Shown: positions 5,732-12,176 of the stretch, in pieces | Position numbering within the stretch: position 1 is the first letter of the stretch | How the letters are laid out: the number at the start of each line of letters is the position of its first letter | DNA from: Candidatus Magasanikiibacteriota bacterium | GTDB taxonomy: Bacteria; Patescibacteriota; Patescibacteriia; Magasanikbacterales; UBA922 | Direction: 5' to 3' | NCBI GenBank assembly: GCA_023246565.1 | Contig: JAHFIE010000016.1 | Location: forward strand, 1 to 18,252 | DNA: 18,252 bases | The notes under the pieces: generated by a model | Databases searched by the model: none | Told to the model about the DNA's origin: nothing | Seen by the model: only the letters and a program-made list of their open reading frames with translations | Program-made: the position numbers and the translations under genes

Positions 5732-8125
5732 ATGAAAAATACTATGAAAAAATTCTTGTTTATTGCTCTACTGATTATCTGTTTCGCACCAACCCAAAGC
5801 CACGCAGAAAGTACTACAAGTACAGAATCATCAGGCACTGAAATACAAAATACTACTTCAACGAACCCTGGTACTCAAGCTTCAAATGATACTACTTCAG
5901 TAACAAACAATCTGACCCAGGAAAATCAAACCCTGGTCACTGAAACAACAACGTCTACAACCACAACTTCAGTGACCGAGACTACTACTTCTACACTTTC
6001 TGAAACAATCTCCACGACAACAGCACAAACATCCTCATCAACAACAAGCATCAATCTCCATCTTCGATACCTTGATACCTTATTTTTTGATGGACCAGTT
6101 GTGCTCAATAGTGGAAAAATAACCGTCACTGACTCTACCAATACTCAACACGAAATCCCGGCCAACAGCGCGCTTGGTATTTTGACCAAAGCTGATGTTG
6201 ATTCTGAAACCTTCACCGTTTCCAACTTAGCCTATTATGCTTCATTTAATTCATTCCTGGTCAATTGTATTACCATTCAGAATACCAGTGAACCTGCCTG
6301 CTACAATTGGCAATATGTGGTGAATGATACTTATCCTTTTGTTGGTGCTGACAGTTATTTACTGAATCAAAATGATGATGTTTATTTTTACTTTGGCAGT
6401 CAACATCGTCTGACCTTGCCAACATCAACCATACAAGCAAATCAAAGCATTACTGCCCAAGCAGAAGTGTACCAGTACAAAACAAACACCTATTCCCCAC
6501 TTCTAAATGTGACGGTTGGTGCAACACAACCAGATCCTACCAATCCATGGTCTCCAAAAGTTGTCAGTTCAACAATAACCAATACTCTTGGCCAGGCAAC
6601 AATTTTTTTAAGCACGACCGGAACCTATAATTTTGGCATTGCCGAAGATTATTATTTCCCCACTGTCCCACTCACCGTAGTTGAAGCAACTACTTTGACC
6701 ACGACAACAAGCCCCACCCAAGTCTCTGAATCAGTTTCAACCAATACTGGGTCAGGCGGCAGTCCAAACACTCTAGACTCATTATCAACAACAGATAAAA
6801 AGATATTTGCTGTTGACAAAGCAATCGCCTTTCTCGACACTGAACAAAACAAAACAACGGGCGCAATCGGTACCGGGTCATTGTTTAGTGATTGGTCTGC
6901 CATTGCTTTGGGTAGTTATGGTCAAAATACAGCAACAAAAGATTTGCTTGCACAATACCTCAAAACTGATCCTAACCCCGGAACATCAGCAACTGATTGG
7001 GAACGTCGCGCTATGGCACTTATGGCTCTGGGAATCAATCCCTATTCCGGAACTAAAACTGATTACATTACCAATATTATGGAAACCTACACCAATAATC
7101 AATTCGGTGATGTGACATTGATCAATGATGATATTTTTGCTCTTTTTCCTTTATTAAAGGCAGGTTATACTGCTGATGACAAAGAAATAAAAAACTCAGT
7201 CCAATTTATTCTAACACGACAATTACCCAATGGTGCTTGGGAAAGTCCAGACTTAACTGCTGCAGCAATTCAGTCCCTTTCTCAAGTAACTTCATTGCCA
7301 GGAGTTCCCGAAGCACTAACAAAAGCCAAACAATATCTTAAAATTCACGTCAAATCTGATGGACGTATTGGTGATAATACGTTTTCCACGAGCTGGGGAA
7401 TCCAAGCAATTTTTGCCTTAGGAGAACAAGAAAATGATTGGAAATTACCTAATGGCGCAACACCCAGTGAATACCTCGCAAATCAGCAAAATACTGATGG
7501 CGGAATGGAAACTAGTTCAGTAGCAAAAAATGATCGTATTTGGTCAACTGCGTATGCAATTCCTGCAATTCTTCACAAACCCTGGTCAAACACCTTGGTT
7601 TCATTCAACAAACCAACCACAATTCAAAATCAAACAACAACGAATAATACTTCTTCACCTTCAGCATCTTTTTCTACTCCATCAATTACAACACCAACAT
7701 CAACGGTGACATCGAGTTTACCTGTGGCAATAATAACCACATCAAGTACAATTACAGAAACAACAATCCCTGTAATAAAAAATCCCGTTGCTTCAGTACC
7801 AGAAATTACTGTACCAACAATCAACTCTCCTACCTCTGTACCCAATGAACTAGGAATACCAAATACTTATCTTTCAGAATCTGAGTCTTCTCAAACAACA
7901 AATAATCAACCAAACGTAAAAACACAAAATATATCTGTTGCTGGAAATCAGGCAGCTGATACTCCTCCAGCTAACCCAATTGATCCAACGCAACCGACGT
8001 TAACAGCGCCACAAAATACAATACCTGGTTCAACCACAGCCAAATCTGTATTTGGTGGAGCTGCTGCTGTAGCCGGAACATTAGGAGTTTATCTTGCTTG
8101 GCGCTTTGTGCAGAACTTGTTATAA
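5732..8125 (+). CDS. Surface protein combining DUF4430 and alpha/alpha-toroid domains (transcobalamin-like)
   Basis: Second gene of the operon, 797 residues. A signal peptide ends near residue 25 (SHA|ES). A Thr/Ser low-complexity stalk follows (26-106). A DUF4430-like domain (about 107-222) has YNWQYVVNDTYPFVGADSYL and LNQNDDVYFYFG, with Cys179 and Cys190 able to form a disulfide. A beta-rich module (225-318) links to a helical toroid (about 353-617) with repeated AIAFLDTEQ, SDWSAIALGSYG, QFILTRQLPNGAWES, YLANQQNTDGGMETSS and WSTAYAIPAIL motifs. Those are the prenyltransferase/squalene-cyclase-like repeats shared with transcobalamin's alpha-domain. A long Ser/Thr/Pro linker (620-770) and a final membrane segment (771-795) anchor it. 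There is no sortase motif and no cyclase acid motif, so it is read as a binding protein rather than an enzyme. An alternative start is Met5. Confidence 0.88.
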   Translation: MKNTMKKFLFIALLIICFAPTQSHAESTTSTESSGTEIQNTTSTNPGTQASNDTTSVTNNLTQENQTLVTETTTSTTTTSVTETTTSTLSETISTTTAQTSSSTTSINLHLRYLDTLFFDGPVVLNSGKITVTDSTNTQHEIPANSALGILTKADVDSETFTVSNLAYYASFNSFLVNCITIQNTSEPACYNWQYVVNDTYPFVGADSYLLNQNDDVYFYFGSQHRLTLPTSTIQANQSITAQAEVYQYKTNTYSPLLNVTVGATQPDPTNPWSPKVVSSTITNTLGQATIFLSTTGTYNFGIAEDYYFPTVPLTVVEATTLTTTTSPTQVSESVSTNTGSGGSPNTLDSLSTTDKKIFAVDKAIAFLDTEQNKTTGAIGTGSLFSDWSAIALGSYGQNTATKDLLAQYLKTDPNPGTSATDWERRAMALMALGINPYSGTKTDYITNIMETYTNNQFGDVTLINDDIFALFPLLKAGYTADDKEIKNSVQFILTRQLPNGAWESPDLTAAAIQSLSQVTSLPGVPEALTKAKQYLKIHVKSDGRIGDNTFSTSWGIQAIFALGEQENDWKLPNGATPSEYLANQQNTDGGMETSSVAKNDRIWSTAYAIPAILHKPWSNTLVSFNKPTTIQNQTTTNNTSSPSASFSTPSITTPTSTVTSSLPVAIITTSSTITETTIPVIKNPVASVPEITVPTINSPTSVPNELGIPNTYLSESESSQTTNNQPNVKTQNISVAGNQAADTPPANPIDPTQPTLTAPQNTIPGSTTAKSVFGGAAAVAGTLGVYLAWRFVQNLL

Positions 8126-8126
8126 T
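8098..8126 (+). promoter_or_regulatory. Possible internal promoter before the DUF4430 lipoprotein
   Basis: TTGGCG (8098-8103), 17 bases and a perfect TATAAT (8121-8126) overlap the end of the 797-residue gene. The next ATG is 11 bases after the -10, a spacing seen at other genes here. If active, it would allow riboswitch-independent expression of the last two genes. The AT-rich coding context makes chance occurrence possible. Confidence 0.4.
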
Positions 8127-8137
8127 CAGGGTTACCT

Positions 8138-8524
8138 ATGCGTACGACAATACTATGCTTGAGTTTGATTCTTCTCTCTGGCTGTAGTCTCAACAGCCGA
8201 TCTTTGAGTTCAGTAGTCCGTGGAGAATATGTTGTCAAAGTAGTGAAAGGCCCTGAAAATGAAATCACTTATGGGGTCGAACACGAACCACTGAATAATC
8301 TAAAAACTGTCCCCCTTGGCACAATACTCGATAAAACCAATGTCAGTTTAACAACATCACTTCATGGTGAAAACGAAGTTATTACGCAATTAGCAGGAGT
8401 CATTGCAACATCAAGCAAATCCTGGAATCTTTATATTAATAATCAAAAAATAAACTATCGCCGATTAGCCGATGTTACGGTTAAACCGAGTGATTCTATT
8501 GAATGGCGCTATGAAGAAAATTAA
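8138..8524 (+). CDS. DUF4430-like lipoprotein
   Basis: This 128-residue protein is the third gene of the operon, 12 bases after its neighbour. It begins with a lipoprotein signal, MRTTILCLSLILLSGC, with lipobox LSGC and lipidated Cys16. It should sit on the outer face of the membrane. The mature part ends SWNLYINNQKINYRRLADV and KPSDSIEWRYEEN, the same closing pattern as DUF4430 (Trp/Tyr-xxx-N-N/G, then D-x-I-x-W-x-Y). The domain is shorter and more divergent than the other two copies. A substrate-handing role next to the membrane protein encoded immediately downstream is inferred. The stop codon lies 14 bases inside the next gene, so the two are translationally coupled. Confidence 0.8.
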   Translation: MRTTILCLSLILLSGCSLNSRSLSSVVRGEYVVKVVKGPENEITYGVEHEPLNNLKTVPLGTILDKTNVSLTTSLHGENEVITQLAGVIATSSKSWNLYINNQKINYRRLADVTVKPSDSIEWRYEEN

Positions 8525-9041
8525 TCATGAATCAATCACGTTGTTTATTTCGATCGGCCTGGTAATCCTTGGTTCCAGCGCGCGCTTGTTGCCGCATCCG
8601 GCTAATTTCACACCACTCGCAGCCATTGCAATTTTTGGTGGGCTTTATCTTCCCAAAAAATTAGCTATACTCGTACCACTTTCCGCAATGCTTATCAGTG
8701 ACACGATTATTGGTTTTTATTCTTGGAAAATAATGCTCGTCGTCTACTTGAGCTTCGCGCTTACCGGGTATGTGAGCACAAAAATTCATGATTCATTTCG
8801 CTCAATCCTTTCAGTCACGCTTGCTGGATCCATACTATTTTATCTTTCAACAAATGCCGCAGTCTGGGTGTTTGGTACCATGTACACGCATGATTTTTCT
8901 GGATTACTCGAGAGTTACACTATGGCGCTTCCGTTTTTTCGTAATAGTTTACTTGGTGATTTATTCTATACCGGAATTCTGGTTTCCTTGTATTCACTCG
9001 TCAAAATTGCGACAAAAAAATTAGTTACGGTCCAGAATTAA
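8511..9041 (+). CDS. Small integral membrane protein, DUF6580 / ECF S-component-like, putative cobalamin transporter
   Basis: I chose the ATG at 8511 (MKKINHES...), which overlaps the lipoprotein gene by 14 bases. An upstream TTG at 8472 in the same frame is less likely. The 176-residue product has about five or six membrane segments. The N-terminal motif SSARLLPHPANFTPLAAIAI followed by FGGLYLP is the hallmark I associate with DUF6580, a family related to S-components of energy-coupling factor vitamin transporters. LISDTIIGFYSW and FRNSLLGDLFYTGIL also fit. No ECF ATPase or T-component is in the window. Cobalamin as substrate is inferred from the riboswitch and DUF4430 neighbours. There is no Cys, so a Cys-dependent B12 decyanation as reported for BtuM is not expected here. 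Confidence 0.82.
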   Translation: MKKINHESITLFISIGLVILGSSARLLPHPANFTPLAAIAIFGGLYLPKKLAILVPLSAMLISDTIIGFYSWKIMLVVYLSFALTGYVSTKIHDSFRSILSVTLAGSILFYLSTNAAVWVFGTMYTHDFSGLLESYTMALPFFRNSLLGDLFYTGILVSLYSLVKIATKKLVTVQN

Positions 9042-9072
9042 CATATTGGATTGTACAAAGCTCTTCTTACTA

Positions 9073-9101
9073 TTTTGTAGTACATAAAAAAATGATACAA
9101 T
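9073..9101 (+). promoter_or_regulatory. Extended -10 promoter of the two-TM minigene
   Basis: TGA-TACAAT (9093-9101) forms an extended -10. The -35 region TTTTGT (9073-9078) is weak, as is common with extended -10 sites. The predicted start near 9108 leaves a leader of about 45 bases with a Shine-Dalgarno. Confidence 0.5.
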
Positions 9102-9152
9102 AAAATTTAGCCATGGATTACCTATGGCTATTCCCAGAGCGGAGGTTCTTTC

Positions 9153-9401
9153 ATGTTCGATCTGATCACTATTTTGGTTTTCTACAAGATGATCATCCAG
9201 GCCATCCATCTGACCTGTTTCCTCATCCTGGCAGGAACCGTGGTCTCCTGGTTCATGTTTTTGTCATCGATCATGAATCCCTACTCATTCGACGATGTCA
9301 TGTCTAGAGTCCATGAAGAATGGACCTACAACCTGGGCAAGGTGACCCTCTCCCTCACTACTCTGTCCATTTTCATCTACGTCTACTTCGAATCCACGTA
9401 G
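9153..9401 (+). CDS. Small two-TM membrane protein, unknown function
   Basis: This encodes 82 residues with two hydrophobic segments (about 5-38 and 63-78) separated by a charged loop SFDDVMSRVHEEWTYN. I recognise no family. A strong ribosome binding site GGAGG (9141-9145) lies 7 bases before the ATG, unlike the mostly leaderless neighbours. Codons are GC-rich and C-ending (ATC, CTG, GTC, TTC, TAC), while flanking genes prefer ATT, TTT and GTT. It has its own promoter and a strong downstream terminator. These traits are shared with the minigenes at 14394-14612 and 17640-17855. A short ORF in another frame from 9113 overlaps it and is rejected. Confidence 0.7.
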   Translation: MFDLITILVFYKMIIQAIHLTCFLILAGTVVSWFMFLSSIMNPYSFDDVMSRVHEEWTYNLGKVTLSLTTLSIFIYVYFEST

Positions 9402-9451
9402 TGGAGAAGGAGTGGCTGGGTCGCGAGGAAAAAATCGCAACTCTGGGATAC

Positions 9452-9514
9452 AAAAAAACCAGGGCAAAACAATAGAATTTCTTTAGAAAAATTCTGCTGT
9501 TTCCCTGGTTTTTT
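9452..9514. terminator. Strong bidirectional intrinsic terminator
   Basis: ACCAGGG (9458-9464) pairs with CCCTGGT (9503-9509). AAAC/GTTT and AGAATTT (9474-9480)/AAATTCT (9489-9495) extend the stem inward. The hairpin is flanked by seven A residues on the left (9452-9458) and six T residues on the right (9509-9514). It can therefore stop both the plus-strand minigene and the minus-strand gene ending at 9517. Confidence 0.9.
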
Positions 9515-9516
9515 GT

Positions 9517-10944
9517 TTACAAATTTTCGTACCAATTATCATAGGCAATTTCTTCACCCGAATCAGTAGTAAAAGTCTTTTTTGATTTTACTTGTGGAGA
9601 AACAGTTGTGTTACTCTCAGGAGCCACATTTCCCATTGAACCAAGAAATTCAACCGGCAAGCCAACCGGAGGCTCGGCTTGCTTCGTAAGTGCTTTGGTG
9701 ACGAGCGGAGTCTTAACATGAGACATGGGAAAGTGCCAAATAGTAGCGAGTTCTTCAATATTCATGATGCACGTTGCACTTTTGGTCGACATGGATCGTT
9801 TTTTGTAGGCTTCAAACAATTTTTGTGGTTTTTCTTTTTTCTTACCTTTCGGTGCTTCAGTTTTCACAATTGAATTAGCACTGGGAATATTATATTGATT
9901 GATGGCTCCCAAAAGCGCATTAACACCGCGTCGAGGATTAAATACAGTCTTTGGAGCAATATACGCGCCACGCATTTTAACCTTAAAAGCGATTTTGTTC
10001 ATTTTATTTTCCATGGTTTCAACAATCTTGTTGGTTCCTGGTGTAAGACGCACTGGTTCAGGATGTTCTTCAGCTGCTTCATCAGTACTGGCTTCACGAT
10101 TAAAAATTTGATCACCGGCAAAAACTAAAAATTGCATCATTGCTTTGACTAATTTATCCGCAATAGTCTCTTTGACTTCATGAGCATCAGCAATGCCTAA
10201 AATCTCTTTTACCTTTGCAATGGCTGGTTCTTTCCATTCATTACCCACTGGTTCGACCATAATTTGAAACCACATCTGTTCGCCAGGGCCAAGACGACTA
10301 AAACTTTCCAAAAATGTACCCATAGGATCCTTCAAAACCGTGTCTTTGGAAATAGAGTGTTCAAATTCACTGTAGGTTCGAATAGGGTAAGCACTATCTT
10401 CTGCCAAACCAAAATCACTGATCCAAATATCATGAGTTTCACCGGGTAATTTTTCTGGTACGAGTTTGGTATAGTCTTCAATTTCTGTAATTTCACAATC
10501 AGGATATTGTGCATAAATTGATGCCTCAACCAAATCACGGAAAGCATATTCTGTCCATACCACAAATTGAATATAGCCTTCAATACTCACAATTTCCAAG
10601 CTAAACCACCGCTGTTTGTAACCAATGGTCAACAATTCTTTGAGGCTTGGTTTGGAGTATGCACCAGCAAGATGCGCAAACATTTGTTCTACTGCCTTTG
10701 GTGTTTGCACATTAAGAGCAGGAATATCAATTGCAAGCACTACTGGTTTCCAGTCATGGACATAATGTTCTTCGTTGAGTTCAACATAAAAATGAAAGAG
10801 TAGGGCAAGAAGCGGACGAATTAAAACAAGCCAACCTGCCAAGGCAAAAATTTGTAAAAAAATAATAAGTGGTCCTTGCAAGAGAAACGCATTAAAAGCC
10901 GCTAAAATCGCAGATTGGTCAATCGTAAAAAAACCTAAATCCAT
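9517..10944 (-). CDS. Large membrane-associated protein, conjugation/T4SS-ATPase N-domain-like, unknown function
   Basis: This 475-residue protein has a hydrophobic N-terminus (about 15-52: LLQGPLIIFLQIF to PLLALLFHFYVEL), then a long soluble domain. The segment ATCIMNIEELATIWHFPMSH with VKTPLV near the C-terminus resembles the region before the ATPase domain in patescibacterial type IV secretion or conjugation-type (VirB4/HerA-like) proteins, sometimes labelled DUF8128. That is recalled resemblance only. No Walker A motif is present here, so this is not itself an ATPase. It lies 6 bases after a small membrane protein gene on the same strand, and a GGAGGAGG run in the end of that gene may help initiate translation. 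It ends at the bidirectional terminator. Confidence 0.78.
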   Translation of the reverse strand: MDLGFFTIDQSAILAAFNAFLLQGPLIIFLQIFALAGWLVLIRPLLALLFHFYVELNEEHYVHDWKPVVLAIDIPALNVQTPKAVEQMFAHLAGAYSKPSLKELLTIGYKQRWFSLEIVSIEGYIQFVVWTEYAFRDLVEASIYAQYPDCEITEIEDYTKLVPEKLPGETHDIWISDFGLAEDSAYPIRTYSEFEHSISKDTVLKDPMGTFLESFSRLGPGEQMWFQIMVEPVGNEWKEPAIAKVKEILGIADAHEVKETIADKLVKAMMQFLVFAGDQIFNREASTDEAAEEHPEPVRLTPGTNKIVETMENKMNKIAFKVKMRGAYIAPKTVFNPRRGVNALLGAINQYNIPSANSIVKTEAPKGKKKEKPQKLFEAYKKRSMSTKSATCIMNIEELATIWHFPMSHVKTPLVTKALTKQAEPPVGLPVEFLGSMGNVAPESNTTVSPQVKSKKTFTTDSGEEIAYDNWYENL

Positions 10945-10950
10945 AGGGAT

Positions 10951-11133
10951 TTAATGATGTCCTCCTCCATTGCCAAGAGTATTTAAAATCATGAGGAAAA
11001 CAACGGGTATGAGGATTGCTGTCCACCACCACCCGTACATTCCCGAAAGGTAGCCTGCCGCAAAAGAAAAAATAAACATAAGCGTGCCCACCAGAGCAAT
11101 CACCTTTTTAAGTTTATCTTCAGACATGGCCAT
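10951..11133 (-). CDS. Small two-TM membrane protein
   Basis: About 60 residues: MAMSEDKLKKVIALVGTL then two membrane segments, ending LNTLGNGGGHH, a Gly/His tail. The start may be the ATG at 11133 or the one at 11127. A CATAAT -10 element (11137-11142) lies so close that transcription would begin near 11130, which favours 11127 on a leaderless mRNA. A TTG at 11148 is unlikely. I recognise no family. Six bases separate it from the downstream 475-residue gene, so the two form an operon and may share a membrane complex. Confidence 0.7.
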   Translation of the reverse strand: MAMSEDKLKKVIALVGTLMFIFSFAAGYLSGMYGWWWTAILIPVVFLMILNTLGNGGGHH

Positions 11134-11193
11134 AGTATTATGCGTCAAAATTCAAAATAAAAAGTAATTTTTTATAGTATACCACACGTAAAC

Positions 11194-11228
11194 AAAAAAA
11201 TCCTCCGGCAAAGCGGGGAGGATTTTTT
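11194..11228. terminator. Bidirectional terminator after secF
   Basis: TCCTCC (11201-11206) pairs with GGAGGA (11217-11222), extended by flanking A and T runs (11194-11200 and 11223-11228). On the minus strand it follows the secF stop by about 12 bases and ends in a T-run, so it closes the secDF unit. It also has terminator form on the plus strand. Confidence 0.88.
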
Positions 11229-11240
11229 ATAACAATTAAT

Positions 11241-12152
11241 TTAAGGGCGGCGATGATCCCATTTTTCCCAAGCTACCAAAAGCGGAGCAGCTAAAAAGAC
11301 AGATGAATAGGCACTAATGATAATACCAATAATCAATGCCAAAGAAAATGTAAAAATTGAACTATCTCCAAAAATAAACAGAGCAACAAAAACCAATAAA
11401 ATAGTAAAGGACGTATTGAGTGAACGCCACAACGTTTCATTTAAAGCATTATTGGCAAGGACAGCAAAATCACTGACTCTTCGGCGAAGCAAATTTTCTC
11501 GTATTCGATCAAGAACAACAATATTATCGTTCACTGAATATCCCAAAATCGTAAGAAGGGCTACAACAAATGGTATATCAACCTGGATGCCATAATAATG
11601 GCCCAAGAGCGCGAAAATTCCGACCGTAATACCAACATTATGAACCAATGAAATAATAGTTGAAACACCAAATTTCCATGACTGAACTGGTTGAGAGACT
11701 TTTCGAAAAGAGTACGCAACGTACAAAATAACCGTAACCGCGACGGCAATGATTGCCATCCATGACCGCTGTTTCAGCGTTGAACTTATTGCAGGGCCAA
11801 TGGTTTCAAGTCGATCTTCGAGAACACGATTATTTTCTGATCCATGAACTGTCCGGATTTTGCTCAATATTTGTTGATGTTCATCTTCAGTAATAAACCG
11901 TAATTTAAGGGTATAACCTTGTTCACCACTTGGTTGAACCAATACTGGACCGATCGCGGGGAGTGTACTCAGTGTTGATTGTAATGACATTAATTCTGGT
12001 CGAGGACCAGTAAATTGTAGAGCCATGAGTGAACCTCCCGTAAAATCTATACTGGGTTTTAAACCAAAAACAACAAGGGCCCAAACACTCAAAAGTACAA
12101 AGAAGCCGGATAGGGTAAAAAATATGTTTCGTTTGGCAATAATATTGACCAT
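11241..12152 (-). CDS. secF: Protein translocase subunit SecF
   Basis: SecF partners with SecD in the membrane and uses the proton motive force to help complete export through SecYEG. I chose the ATG at 12152 (MVNIIAKRNIFF), giving 303 residues. A TTG at 12167 is an alternative. After TM1 comes SIDFTGGSLMALQF, the conserved P1 start, then a short periplasmic domain. TM2-TM6 follow with GYSVNDNIVVLDRIRENLL, the SecF signature in TM4 and the following loop, and NTSFTILLVFVALFIFG. Length is normal for the family. It follows secD after a 24-base gap in the same operon and is closed by the terminator at 11194-11228. Confidence 0.96.
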   Translation of the reverse strand: MVNIIAKRNIFFTLSGFFVLLSVWALVVFGLKPSIDFTGGSLMALQFTGPRPELMSLQSTLSTLPAIGPVLVQPSGEQGYTLKLRFITEDEHQQILSKIRTVHGSENNRVLEDRLETIGPAISSTLKQRSWMAIIAVAVTVILYVAYSFRKVSQPVQSWKFGVSTIISLVHNVGITVGIFALLGHYYGIQVDIPFVVALLTILGYSVNDNIVVLDRIRENLLRRRVSDFAVLANNALNETLWRSLNTSFTILLVFVALFIFGDSSIFTFSLALIIGIIISAYSSVFLAAPLLVAWEKWDHRRP

Positions 12153-12176
12153 ATAAGGCGCTATCAATCTTTCTAA

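Noticed and set aside
5890..6055. Thr/Ser-rich stretch as a DNA repeat or CRISPR-like array
   Set aside because: It is an in-frame low-complexity protein stalk with imperfect ACA/ACT codon runs, with no regular spacer pattern.
6780..7590. Toroid of the 797-residue protein as a terpene cyclase or prenyltransferase enzyme
   Set aside because: No cyclase acid motif or zinc ligands are visible, the protein is exported, and the context is B12-related. A binding fold fits better.
9113..9307. 64-codon ORF from ATG 9113 overlapping the two-TM gene
   Set aside because: The strong GGAGG site and membrane-protein pattern belong to the frame starting at 9153. The 9113 frame has odd composition.
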